DNA of 41,882 nucleotides from Acinetobacter lwoffii (GCF_002321025.1 NZ_DCLL01000054.1:1-41882), one strand, 5' to 3'. Positions 17,822-25,776 are shown, numbered from the stretch's first letter. Made by a program: numbers and translations. The notes: a model not told the origin generated them from the sequence alone.

Positions 17822-19495
17822 TCAAGCTAAATGATCGCTCGCTTCCTCAGGCTTTTTTTCTAGCATCTTGCGCTTACTCTTCTTGACATAACGTTGTGCC
17901 GGCCAAGTCATGGTAAAACGCGCACCACCCAGGGTCGGACTTTGATCAACTTGAATCGTACCACCAAACCAGTATGCAATCCGGCTGACAATCGACAAAC
18001 CTAAACCATAACCACCCGAAGCACGGGTACGACTATCATCCAGTCGGGCAAAGGCTTCAAAAATGCGGGCGCGATCTATTTGCGGAATCCCCGGCCCGTC
18101 ATCTTCTACACAAACATAGGCCTGACCATCTTGGTCCAGACCACCGCTAATCAAGATTTTATTATCACAATAACGGATGGCATTCCCCACCAGATTCTGA
18201 ATTACACGATGCAGGTAGCGACGCTCTGCCTCTACCGTAATCGCAACAGGCATTGGATATAAATCAATGATTTTCTGGGTTTTCAGTGCTTCTGTTTCTT
18301 GTGCCACCTGATTCAGTACGTCATACAGATCAATCTGTTCAAACTCAATCGACGGCATGCCCTGTTCCAGTTTGGCATAGGTCATAATCTCATCAATCAA
18401 GGTATTCAGTGCTTCGATGTCCTTATCAATCTGCTCCACCTGTTGCAGACGATAATCGTAGTCGTCTTCATCTGCCATCATTTCCACACCAAAACGGATC
18501 CGTGCCACCGGTGTACGCAACTCATGCGACACTGCACGCATCAGCTCACGCTGTGCTTCGATTAAACGCTGGATATGGTCTGACATATTGTTATAGCTAG
18601 ATGCCAGTGTAGACATCTCGTCACTGCCTTCCACAGGAAGACGCAATGACATGTTACCCGATTTCATTTTGTTTAAGGCATAGCTGACTTCACGTAACTT
18701 GCGCTGCATCGGAACCAGCAGACCATAAACACCCAGACTCAACACAAACAGGCTTAATAAGGTAATACCGGTCGCCAACTGGAATGGCATCCAGTTAAAC
18801 AAGGGTACCGGCCCCATGACCAATACTTGCGAGGTCGAACCAGGAATCGGTGAAATAATTGAAATTGTGGTACCACGAATAGAGGCATTATCGCGGTATA
18901 AAATGATGCTGTGATCCAGACGCAGACGTCCGATTTGCTCGGAGTCTAAAGGTAGATTCTGGACATTTTCGATAGAAACCGGATAAGAAAAATAATCCTG
19001 AATACGAGCCAGATATTCTTTTTCCTGACCTGGATAGTAGACCAGGTAGTCCAAAATAAAGACTGGTAAGGCCTTCATCTGACGTTCAGTAATACTGTCA
19101 GCCTTAATATAAAGGTAATGACCTGGGTCATCGCGCAGCCCTACCACAATATAGGCAATACCGGACTCGGCATCCCAGCGCACCACCGCTTTACGTTCGG
19201 CAATACGGCGCCCTTCAGCACGGGTAATGTCGACCTTGCTGGCTTCTACATAGTGAATGGGCAATTCCAGCAAATCGGAGGCATCAGAAACCCAATCCAT
19301 TTTTTGCTGGAGATTTGGCTGGCGTGCAACCCCTTCACTGATGATATATGCCATACCATCAGTCAGGGATTCGCGATATTCTTGCGCACGCTGATAGTTG
19401 ATAATCTGTACCAACAGATAGCCGAACACCGCCACCAAGACTACAAGAATGACGAGTCCTGCGTATATACGCAAAAATATACTGTGCTTAAACAC
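17822..19495 (-). CDS. bfmS: Sensor histidine kinase BfmS
   Basis: A 557-residue inner-membrane histidine kinase. TM1 about residues 8-30, periplasmic sensor about 31-236, TM2 about 237-262, HAMP linker to about 310, HisKA with phosphoacceptor His324 in AVSHELRTP, then HATPase with DDGPGIP (G1) and GGYGLGLSIV (G2). Pairing with the adjacent BfmR, 42 nt upstream in the same orientation, identifies it as BfmS, which in Acinetobacter modulates the BfmR response controlling envelope, capsule, biofilm and antibiotic tolerance (established for A. baumannii). It starts with GTG at 19495, AGGA about 10 nt upstream. Confidence 0.93.
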   Translation of the reverse strand: MFKHSIFLRIYAGLVILVVLVAVFGYLLVQIINYQRAQEYRESLTDGMAYIISEGVARQPNLQQKMDWVSDASDLLELPIHYVEASKVDITRAEGRRIAERKAVVRWDAESGIAYIVVGLRDDPGHYLYIKADSITERQMKALPVFILDYLVYYPGQEKEYLARIQDYFSYPVSIENVQNLPLDSEQIGRLRLDHSIILYRDNASIRGTTISIISPIPGSTSQVLVMGPVPLFNWMPFQLATGITLLSLFVLSLGVYGLLVPMQRKLREVSYALNKMKSGNMSLRLPVEGSDEMSTLASSYNNMSDHIQRLIEAQRELMRAVSHELRTPVARIRFGVEMMADEDDYDYRLQQVEQIDKDIEALNTLIDEIMTYAKLEQGMPSIEFEQIDLYDVLNQVAQETEALKTQKIIDLYPMPVAITVEAERRYLHRVIQNLVGNAIRYCDNKILISGGLDQDGQAYVCVEDDGPGIPQIDRARIFEAFARLDDSRTRASGGYGLGLSIVSRIAYWFGGTIQVDQSPTLGGARFTMTWPAQRYVKKSKRKMLEKKPEEASDHLA

Positions 19496-19537
19496 CTATA
19501 ATTTATCCTGCTTATTCAAGCAACAAACCACATTTGC

Positions 19538-20254
19538 TTAAAGACCATTGGTCTCTTTAACAAAAAGATAACCTTTACTACGTACTGTTTTAATACGCTT
19601 CGGATTTTCTGGGTCATCACCGATTTTTGGACGGATACGAGAAATACGCACATCGATTGAACGGTCTTGACCATCATATTCGATACCACGTAAACGCTCG
19701 AAAATATCTTCGCGAGAGAGAATACGGCCAGCATTCGATGCAAGCAACCATAACAGGTCATATTCTGCACTGGTAAAATCAACCAGATCGCCATTTAAGG
19801 TCACTGAACGACCGCCATTGTCGATGACCAGATCATCAAATTCGATGCGCTGTGCCACTTCATCTTCAGGCACCTTGTCAGTACGACGCAATAATGCACG
19901 AATACGTGCTAGCAATACACGCGGCTGAACAGGTTTAGCGACATAGTCATCTGCACCCATTTCCAGACCCAAAACCTGATCCATATCTTCAGTACGCGCA
20001 GTCAACATCAAAATCGGTTGATGATAATGTGGACGCACTTCACGGCAAATGGTCAAGCCATCAGCACCTGGCAACATCACATCCAGCACTACCATATCTG
20101 GCTGTTCAGCAATAATCCGACGAATGGCACGATTACCATCCGGCTCTACCCCTACCTCAAGTCCGTTACGGATCAGGTATTCTTGCGTTAAACGAGCAAG
20201 ACGCTCATCATCTTCAACAATTAAAATCTTGGGTAACTTTTCTTCTTGGCTCAT
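19538..20254 (-). CDS. bfmR: Response regulator BfmR
   Basis: A 238-residue OmpR/PhoB-type regulator. The receiver domain (residues 8-122) has acidic pocket EDD at 14-16, phosphoacceptor Asp58 in VVLDVMLPG and the conserved Lys in DDYVAKP; the C-terminal winged helix (about 135-235) contains SAEYDLLWLLASNAGRILSRE and RSIDVRISRIRPKIG. The sequence is nearly what I recall for A. baumannii BfmR. ATG at 20254 has AAGGGG 6 nt upstream. It is first in the bfmR-bfmS operon and divergent from nrdA; a symmetrical site at 20345-20359 lies in the shared region. Confidence 0.95.
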   Translation of the reverse strand: MSQEEKLPKILIVEDDERLARLTQEYLIRNGLEVGVEPDGNRAIRRIIAEQPDMVVLDVMLPGADGLTICREVRPHYHQPILMLTARTEDMDQVLGLEMGADDYVAKPVQPRVLLARIRALLRRTDKVPEDEVAQRIEFDDLVIDNGGRSVTLNGDLVDFTSAEYDLLWLLASNAGRILSREDIFERLRGIEYDGQDRSIDVRISRIRPKIGDDPENPKRIKTVRSKGYLFVKETNGL

Positions 20255-20344
20255 GTATTGCCCCTTATTTGGTGGATCTACGCTATAGGCGTATCCTTTT
20301 GAAATCCAATAGATACGTTTTTAATATGCTTGCAATATACACAC

Positions 20345-20359
20345 GTTTACATTGTAAAC
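20345..20359. promoter_or_regulatory. 15-bp palindromic site upstream of bfmR
   Basis: GTTTACA-T-TGTAAAC is a perfect inverted repeat with a single central base, about 90 bp upstream of the bfmR start and 460 bp upstream of nrdA. It has the shape of a dimeric regulator's operator; which protein binds is unknown. Confidence 0.45.
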
Positions 20360-20520
20360 AAGATAGCGTTCACCAAACTGATACATCAAGATAGCATTTT
20401 GTAATATTTTATCGTGCATTTTTTGGACAATTATGCTTGAAACAGTGGCTTAGATCTGATTTGCGATTTACACAACTCTTACATGGACAAAATATGACTG
20501 CTTGATTCAGCACTTTTTAG

Positions 20521-20529
20521 TTATCCACA
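20521..20529 (+). promoter_or_regulatory. DnaA box upstream of nrdA
   Basis: TTATCCACA, an exact match to the consensus DnaA box, lies 300 bp before the nrdA start. DnaA is an established regulator of nrdAB in E. coli, so a role in coupling dNTP supply to replication is plausible, though a single box can occur by chance. Confidence 0.45.
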
Positions 20530-20670
20530 GTGTTATCTATAAGCACTTTCTTTGGACTTTGTTATGCTATGCCTTGCCTGATAAGGCTTATACAAAAATC
20601 AATAAAAATAGCGATATTTTTACAAGGACTAAAGCACAACTTAAGAAAAATATTTAGCTAAATGTCAATA

Positions 20671-20699
20671 TTGATCTACCCTAAATTTTCCCGTATCTT
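20671..20699 (+). promoter_or_regulatory. Candidate sigma-70 promoter of nrdA
   Basis: TTGATC at 20671-20676 and TATCTT at 20694-20699 are separated by exactly 17 bp, giving a start point near 20706 and a leader of about 115 nt. The -10 box lies inside the first NrdR-like box. Confidence 0.55.
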
Positions 20700-20735
20700 G
20701 TGTTCAATTAATTTTAAAACCACTAGGTCTTGTGT
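20688..20735 (+). promoter_or_regulatory. Pair of NrdR-box-like sites
   Basis: Two 16-bp sites, 20688-20703 and 20720-20735, share the repeated TCTTGTGTT half (20696-20704 and 20728-20736). Against the NrdR consensus ACACWATATATWGTGT the second matches at 12 positions and the first at 10. Their 32-bp spacing, about three helical turns, is the spacing known for NrdR box pairs. They flank the predicted transcription start, as expected for repression by NrdR. Confidence 0.5.
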
Positions 20736-20821
20736 TTATTCCTCAAACACTGTGGCACGAATTTTGCCCAGTTCAAACGGTCCATAAACATAAAAATAGA
20801 TGACAATGGAGCTATGCTAAC

Positions 20822-23659
20822 ATGAGCGTAATCACTTCAACTCCTGGTCAACTTCAGGTGATTAAACGCACCGGTGATGTTGCCGCTTTTGATGCAGAAA
20901 AAATTTCTGTCGCAATTGGTAAAGCGTTTTTGGCGGTTGAAGGCCAACAAAGCGCTGACTCGAGCCGGATCCATGATCGTATCGAGCAACTGACGGAAAT
21001 GGTATTAAATACCTTTAAACGTCGTTTACCTTCTGGCGGAACGATTCATATTGAAGAAATTCAAGACCAAGTTGAACTTGCGCTAATGCGTACGGGCGAA
21101 CAGAAAGTTGCACGCTCTTATGTCATTTATCGTGAACAACGTTCTGAAGCACGTAAACAATTAGGTGCACATCATCACCCGACCCTGCAAATTACCGATG
21201 CTGAAGGCAAACTCAAGCCACTGGATTTAAGTGCTTTAACTGCGCATGTTACTAAAGCAGCTGAAGGCCTTGAAGGCATTGATGTACAAGCGATTGTCGA
21301 TGAGACTGTGAAAAACTTGTACAACGGCGTAAAAGAGTCAGACATCTCGACCACGATGATGATGGCGACCCGTACTCGTATCGAGCAAGAGCCTAACTAT
21401 ACGTATGTGACTGCACGTTTATTGCGTGATGACCTGGTTGCGACTGGTTTGAAATTCCTGGGTCTACCTGTAGATACAGTTGAAGGCGATGCGCTGGAAA
21501 CTTACCTGAAAAAAGGGATTGAGCTTGAGCTGCTTTCTCCAGAATTGCTGAACTTTGACCTGGCTAAACTGGCAGCTGCGATTCAACCGGAACGCTCTAA
21601 CCAGTTTACTTACTTGGGTCTGCAAACTTTATTTGACCGTTACTTCATCCATTCAGATGGCGTACGTTTCGAACTTCCGCAATTGTTCTTTATGCGTGTT
21701 TCTATGGGCTTGTCGCTCAATGAAGAAAACCGTGAAGACCGCGCGATTGAGTTCTATAACTTATTGTCTAGCTTCGACTACATGGCATCGACGCCTACCC
21801 TGTTTAACTCAGGTACGCTTCGTCCACAATTGTCGAGCTGCTATTTAACAACCATTGATGATGACCTGTATGACATTTATGGCGCGATGCGTGATAACGC
21901 AATGCTGTCTAAATGGGCAGGCGGTTTGGGTAATGACTGGACGCCAGTCCGTGCCTTGAACTCATACATCAAAGGCACTAACGGTAAATCTCAAGGTGTA
22001 GTTCCGTTCCTGAAAGTGGCGAATGATACTGCTGTTGCGGTTAACCAAGGTGGTAAGCGTAAAGGTGCAGTTTGTGCATACTTAGAAACCTGGCACCTGG
22101 ACATCGAAGAATTCTTGGAACTGCGTAAGAACACCGGTGATGACCGTCGTCGTACCCACGACATGAACACTGCGAACTGGGTTCCTGACCTGTTCATGCA
22201 ACGTGTATTCGAAGATGCAGAATGGACACTGTTCACCCCTTCTGAAACGCCTGATCTACATGATTTGACGGGTGCAGAATTCGCTGAGCGTTATGCACAT
22301 TACGAAGCGATTGCCAAAGAAACAAATATGCTGCACAAGAAAATCCGTGCAAAAGATTTGTGGCGCAAAATGCTGTCCATGCTGTTTGAAACTGGTCACC
22401 CGTGGATCACATTCAAAGACGTATGTAACTTACGCTCACCACAGCAACACGTAGGTGTGGTGCACTCTTCTAACCTGTGTACAGAAATTACACTCAACAC
22501 AAGCAAAGAAGAAATTGCGGTATGTAACTTAGGTTCAATTAACCTGGTACAACACGTCAAAGGCGGTGTACTTGATCGTGAAAAACTGGCACGTACAGTT
22601 AAAACTGCGGTTCGTATGCTCGATAACGTGATTGACATCAACTACTACGCTGTTCCACAAGCACGTAACTCGAACCTGAAACACCGTCCGGTTGGTATGG
22701 GTATCATGGGCTTCCAGGATGCACTATACGAAATGAACCTGGCTTATGGTTCTGATGCTGCGGTTGAGTTTGCTGATGAATCGATGGAAGTGATTTCGTA
22801 CTACGCAATTTCAACATCTAGCGATTTGGCTGTTGAACGTGGTACATACGAAACATTCAAGGGTTCATTGTGGGATCAAGGTATCCTGCCAATCGACTCG
22901 CTTGATCTGGTTGCGAAAACTCGTCCTGAACGCATGTTCGAAGTCGACCGCACTCAACGTCTGGACTGGGACACTTTACGTACCAAAGTTCAAAAAGATG
23001 GTATGCGTAACTCGAACGTGATGGCGATTGCTCCGACTGCTACGATTTCAAATATCTGTGGTGTTTCTCAATCTATTGAGCCGACATTCCAGAACTTGTA
23101 TGTGAAATCAAACCTGTCTGGCGAATTCACCGTGATTAACCCGTACCTGGTACGTGCGTTGAAAGAACGTGGTCTTTGGGATGCAGTAATGGTCAACGAC
23201 CTGAAACATTTCGAAGGTTCTGTTCAGAAGATTTCTCGTATACCTGAAGAGCTTAAAGCCATCTTCGCGACTGCGTTTGAAGTTGAAACGCGCTGGATCG
23301 TGGATGCTGCATCACGTCGTCAAAAATGGATTGATCAGGCGCAGTCTCTTAACCTTTACATCGCTGGTGCAAACGGTAAGAAACTGGACATCACTTACAA
23401 GATGGCCTGGTTACGTGGTCTTAAGACGACTTATTACCTGCGTGCATTGGGTGCGACTTCTGCCGAGAAATCAACAATCAACACTGGCGCATTGAATGCA
23501 GTTAAACCTGCAACTGTTGCGGCGCCTGTTGTAGCAGCAGCTCCGGTGGTTGAAGCGCAAAAACCTGAAGCTCCTGCAGAGGAAGAAGGTTTTGCACAAG
23601 CGGCTCCAGTGCCAATGGCATGTTCAATTGACAACCCTGATTGTGAGGCTTGTCAATAA
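20822..23659 (+). CDS. nrdA: Ribonucleoside-diphosphate reductase alpha subunit (class Ia)
   Basis: A 945-residue catalytic subunit that reduces ribonucleoside diphosphates to dNDPs with NrdB. N-terminal ATP-cone (QVIKRTGDVAAFDAEKIS, residues about 12-100), a second cone-like region (about 115-210), then the barrel with SSCYL and NLCTEI/AVCNLGSINL cysteine-containing segments and the NSNVMAIAPTATISNI loop. After an Ala/Pro-rich linker the tail ends CSIDNPDCEACQ with the CxxC redox pair. Longer than E. coli NrdA (761) mainly through the extra N-terminal cone and linker. ATG at 20822 has GGAG 10 nt upstream. nrdB follows after an unusual 730-bp gap. Confidence 0.97.
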   Translation: MSVITSTPGQLQVIKRTGDVAAFDAEKISVAIGKAFLAVEGQQSADSSRIHDRIEQLTEMVLNTFKRRLPSGGTIHIEEIQDQVELALMRTGEQKVARSYVIYREQRSEARKQLGAHHHPTLQITDAEGKLKPLDLSALTAHVTKAAEGLEGIDVQAIVDETVKNLYNGVKESDISTTMMMATRTRIEQEPNYTYVTARLLRDDLVATGLKFLGLPVDTVEGDALETYLKKGIELELLSPELLNFDLAKLAAAIQPERSNQFTYLGLQTLFDRYFIHSDGVRFELPQLFFMRVSMGLSLNEENREDRAIEFYNLLSSFDYMASTPTLFNSGTLRPQLSSCYLTTIDDDLYDIYGAMRDNAMLSKWAGGLGNDWTPVRALNSYIKGTNGKSQGVVPFLKVANDTAVAVNQGGKRKGAVCAYLETWHLDIEEFLELRKNTGDDRRRTHDMNTANWVPDLFMQRVFEDAEWTLFTPSETPDLHDLTGAEFAERYAHYEAIAKETNMLHKKIRAKDLWRKMLSMLFETGHPWITFKDVCNLRSPQQHVGVVHSSNLCTEITLNTSKEEIAVCNLGSINLVQHVKGGVLDREKLARTVKTAVRMLDNVIDINYYAVPQARNSNLKHRPVGMGIMGFQDALYEMNLAYGSDAAVEFADESMEVISYYAISTSSDLAVERGTYETFKGSLWDQGILPIDSLDLVAKTRPERMFEVDRTQRLDWDTLRTKVQKDGMRNSNVMAIAPTATISNICGVSQSIEPTFQNLYVKSNLSGEFTVINPYLVRALKERGLWDAVMVNDLKHFEGSVQKISRIPEELKAIFATAFEVETRWIVDAASRRQKWIDQAQSLNLYIAGANGKKLDITYKMAWLRGLKTTYYLRALGATSAEKSTINTGALNAVKPATVAAPVVAAAPVVEAQKPEAPAEEEGFAQAAPVPMACSIDNPDCEACQ

Positions 23660-23685
23660 TCTGACAGGTTTTAAATCCTCCCCGA

Positions 23686-23744
23686 CCCTCCTTTAATAAA
23701 GGAGGGAGAAAATCCCCCTTTTCAAAGGGGGACTTAGGGGGATT
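23686..23744. repeat. Palindromic repeat unit (REP-like) after nrdA
   Basis: Two adjacent palindromes: CCCTCCTTTA (23686-23695) with TAAAGGAGGG (23697-23706), and AATCCCCC (23711-23718), which can pair either with AAAGGGGG (23724-23731) or with GGGGGATT (23737-23744). Such CCCTCC/CCCCCTT-AAGGGGG units are familiar as scattered intergenic repeats in Acinetobacter genomes. It may protect the nrdA mRNA end or terminate weakly; no coding content. Confidence 0.65.
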
Positions 23745-23760
23745 ACGAAATTCAGGCAAT

Positions 23761-23803
23761 AAAAAAGCCCTCTAGCGTCCGTCAAAACTAACTAGAAGGC
23801 TTT
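23761..23803. terminator. Hairpin with T-run mainly on the minus strand
   Basis: AAGCCCTCTAG (23765-23775) pairs with CTAGAAGGCTT (23792-23802) with one mismatch. The long run of A before it gives a good U-tract only on the minus strand, although the neighbouring genes are on the plus strand; on the plus strand it is a weak terminator at best. Confidence 0.5.
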
Positions 23804-23806
23804 CAA

Positions 23807-23908
23807 TCTCGAAGTGATACCAAGATGGTCACAACGAGGCTGGCATCACAAAATGCGTGAACGGATTGTATCATCAATTCGAGAAACGAGCCAGTAAGAG
23901 TCATCTTG
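23807..23908 (+). ncRNA. Possible structured leader, pseudoknot-like
   Basis: Stem 1: TCTCGAA...GATAC (23807-23820) with GTATC...TTCGAGA (23868-23884), interrupted by a small internal loop. Stem 2: CAAGATG (23821-23827) with CATCTTG (23902-23908). The second stem starts inside the loop of the first and closes outside it, the topology of an H-type pseudoknot, and it ends 10 nt before the ribosome-binding site of the small gene at 23932. Found by eye; not folded. Confidence 0.35.
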
Positions 23909-23931
23909 AATTTGTAATGGAGATTATCTCT

Positions 23932-24057
23932 ATGGCTACGAAAAAAGTTTCTCGTGATGCAGGAACTGGTCGTTTCGTAACTGAAGGCTATGCAAAAAAG
24001 CATCCTAAAACTACAGTTACTGAAACAATCAAGCCTAGTAAATCATCTAAAAAATGA
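23932..24057 (+). CDS. Small basic protein with RDAGTGxFV motif
   Basis: A 41-residue, lysine-rich protein (KKVSRDAGTGRFVTEGYAKK then HPKTTVTET). It belongs by eye to a widespread family of tiny proteins with RDAGTG-x-FV...A-x-x-HP-x-TTV-x-E, usually annotated as hypothetical; the function is not known. Start ATG at 23932 has GGAG 9 nt upstream; a longer in-frame start at 23857 would run through the structured leader and lacks a good site. It sits between nrdA and nrdB. Confidence 0.7.
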   Translation: MATKKVSRDAGTGRFVTEGYAKKHPKTTVTETIKPSKSSKK

Positions 24058-24065
24058 TTTAAACG

Positions 24066-24091
24066 TGAATCCTAGTTTCGGCTAGGATTCA
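24066..24091 (+). terminator. Hairpin after the 41-residue gene
   Basis: A perfect 10-bp stem, TGAATCCTAG (24066-24075) and CTAGGATTCA (24082-24091), with a 6-nt loop, 8 nt after the stop codon. No T-run follows, so termination is likely incomplete; it may stabilise the transcript end. Confidence 0.5.
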
Positions 24092-24117
24092 CAAACTAAA
24101 AGTAAAAGGAAACCTCA

Positions 24118-24246
24118 ATGCCACATATGACTCATAACTACATGTTAGGACTTGCGGCATTGCTGATTTCCTTTGGTATTACCTTTTATTTACCCATTGC
24201 TTACTTCTGGTTCAAAGTTCGCCAGCAGCGTAAGCAAAATAAGTAG
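24118..24246 (+). CDS. Single-pass small membrane protein
   Basis: A 42-residue peptide. Residues 9-32 form one hydrophobic helix (MLGLAALLISFGITFYLPIA then YFWF) followed by a basic tail (KVRQQRKQNK), giving a predicted N-out/C-in orientation by the positive-inside rule. The ATG at 24118 has AGGAA about 8 nt upstream. It lies between nrdA and nrdB, 141 bp before nrdB, and might be co-transcribed. No family recognised; too short for the usual gene-length cut-off. Confidence 0.6.
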   Translation: MPHMTHNYMLGLAALLISFGITFYLPIAYFWFKVRQQRKQNK

Positions 24247-24326
24247 TGGGGATTATTGCTCCTGTATAAAACTAGAGCATTCATCAACAAAACTTAATTT
24301 TGCTTACACAAATTAAGCGTATAGTA

Positions 24327-24352
24327 AGACATCTCAGCCAAGCTGAATGTCT
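24327..24352 (+). other. Hairpin in the nrdB leader
   Basis: AGACAT and TCAGC on the left pair with GCTGA and ATGTCT on the right (24327-24352) around a CAA loop with one bulged base, 35 nt before the nrdB start. A TATAGT sequence at 24320-24325 could be a -10 box for an nrdB promoter, but no good -35 box is seen. Confidence 0.35.
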
Positions 24353-24387
24353 CATAAAAGATATAAAGCAACGTAGAGAGAATTGAT

Positions 24388-25671
24388 ATGTCTATCCTAA
24401 GTTGGGACGATTTCGAAGATGATTCGCAAAAACCGGCTGCACCTGAACAGCAGCCTGCGCCCGTCGAGCCGCAAAAAGCGACTAATTCACAGATGGTATC
24501 TGATGCAGGCAACGCATCGCCGGATGTGGCAGCTGCACAACCCCTTAGAGCCACTCAAAACCGAGGATCAAATCCAACCGATTCACTGGCAAGAGCATCT
24601 GCTTCCCTAGAGCAGCTTGATGTTGCACCGGGTCTGGAAGAGCTTGAAATGGGTGCGCAACGCGTTCAGGTTGATGACAAGGCGATGATCAACTGTCGTG
24701 CAGACTTGAACCAGCTTGTTCCATTCAAATACGAATGGGCTTGGCAGAAGTATCTGGACGGATGTGCAAACCACTGGATGCCACAAGAAGTGAACATGAA
24801 CCACGACATTGCGTTGTGGAAGTCTGAAAATGGCTTGACTGAAGATGAACGTACCATTGTGATGCGTTCACTTGGTTTCTTCTCGACTGCCGATTCACTG
24901 GTTGCAAACAATCTGGTACTGGCGATTTACCGTCATATTACCAACCCTGAATGCCGTCAGTACATCTTGCGTCAAGCGTTTGAAGAAGCGATTCACACAC
25001 ACGCTTACCAGTACTGTATCGAGTCGCTAGGTATGGATGAAGGCGAAGTCTTCAACATGTACCGTGAAGTACCGTCAGTTGCACGTAAAGCTGCGTGGGG
25101 CCTGAAATATACTCAGTCTTTAAGTGATCCTACTTTCAAAACCGGCACACCTGAAAACGACCAGATCCTGCTTCGCAACCTGATCGCGTTCTACTGTGTA
25201 CTTGAAGGTATCTTCTTCTACTGCGGTTTCAGCCAGATCCTGTCGATGGGCCGTCGTAACAAGATGAATGGTGTTGCCGAGCAGTTCCAGTACATCCTGC
25301 GTGATGAGTCTATGCACCTGAACTTCGGTATCGATATGATCAACCAGATCAAGATCGAAAACCCGGGTTTATGGACAACTGAATTCCAGGAAGAAATCAT
25401 CCAGATGATTCTTGAAGGTACGATGCTGGAAATCGAATACGCACGTGACACCATGCCACGCGGTGTACTTGGCATGAACGCTGGCATGATGGAAGAATAC
25501 CTGAAGTTTATTGCGAACCGTCGTCTGGCGCAGTTGGGTTTGCCTGAACAGTTTGCTGGTGTGAATAACCCGTTCCAGTGGATGTCAGAGATGATGGACT
25601 TGCGTAAAGAGAAGAATTTCTTCGAGACGCGCGTAACAGATTACCAAACTGGCGGTGCGTTAAGCTGGTAA
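24388..25671 (+). CDS. nrdB: Ribonucleoside-diphosphate reductase beta subunit (class Ia)
   Basis: A 427-residue radical-generating subunit partnering NrdA. The ferritin-like core starts near residue 95: KYEWAWQKYLDGCANHWMPQE, EEAIHTHAYQY (iron ligands Glu and His) and RDESMHLNFGIDMI (Glu/His ligands). It has a long, low-complexity N-terminal extension (about 75 residues, Pro/Gln/Ala rich), making it larger than E. coli NrdB (376). The N-terminal MSILSWDDFEDD stretch is acidic. AGAGAG lies 8 nt before the ATG. A strong terminator follows at 25718-25742. Confidence 0.97.
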   Translation: MSILSWDDFEDDSQKPAAPEQQPAPVEPQKATNSQMVSDAGNASPDVAAAQPLRATQNRGSNPTDSLARASASLEQLDVAPGLEELEMGAQRVQVDDKAMINCRADLNQLVPFKYEWAWQKYLDGCANHWMPQEVNMNHDIALWKSENGLTEDERTIVMRSLGFFSTADSLVANNLVLAIYRHITNPECRQYILRQAFEEAIHTHAYQYCIESLGMDEGEVFNMYREVPSVARKAAWGLKYTQSLSDPTFKTGTPENDQILLRNLIAFYCVLEGIFFYCGFSQILSMGRRNKMNGVAEQFQYILRDESMHLNFGIDMINQIKIENPGLWTTEFQEEIIQMILEGTMLEIEYARDTMPRGVLGMNAGMMEEYLKFIANRRLAQLGLPEQFAGVNNPFQWMSEMMDLRKEKNFFETRVTDYQTGGALSW

Positions 25672-25680
25672 GGTTTAGCT

Positions 25681-25707
25681 TAAAATGACACGACATCTGT
25701 CATTTTA
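25681..25707 (+). other. Inverted repeat just after nrdB
   Basis: TAAAATGACA (25681-25690) and TGTCATTTTA (25698-25707) are perfect complements with a 7-nt loop. It precedes the canonical terminator and may add 3'-end stability. Confidence 0.5.
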
Positions 25708-25717
25708 ACTTTAAATA

Positions 25718-25744
25718 AAAAGCCACCCCTGCGGTGGCTTTTTT
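25718..25744 (+). terminator. Rho-independent terminator of nrdB
   Basis: AAAAGCCACC (25718-25727) pairs with GGTGGCTTTT (25733-25742), 5-nt loop, followed by a T-run. Its A-run would also allow termination from the minus strand. Confidence 0.88.
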
Positions 25745-25776
25745 ATGATCTGATTGATCTGCTTAAATTCTGAAAT

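Larger units (their letters stand above)
20255..20821. other. Divergent intergenic region, bfmR / nrdA
   Basis: About 570 bp with no credible gene. It contains the 15-bp palindrome at 20345, a DnaA box at 20521, and the nrdA promoter with NrdR-like boxes at 20671-20735. The rest is AT-rich without other clear structure. Confidence 0.6.

Noticed and set aside
23660..23931. Insertion sequence or CRISPR array in the nrdA-nrdB gap
   Set aside because: The repeats are single palindromic units without a transposase, target-site duplication or regular spacers.
23857..24057. Longer start for the 41-residue small gene
   Set aside because: The extra 25 codons overlap the structured leader and have no ribosome-binding site, whereas the ATG at 23932 has GGAG.
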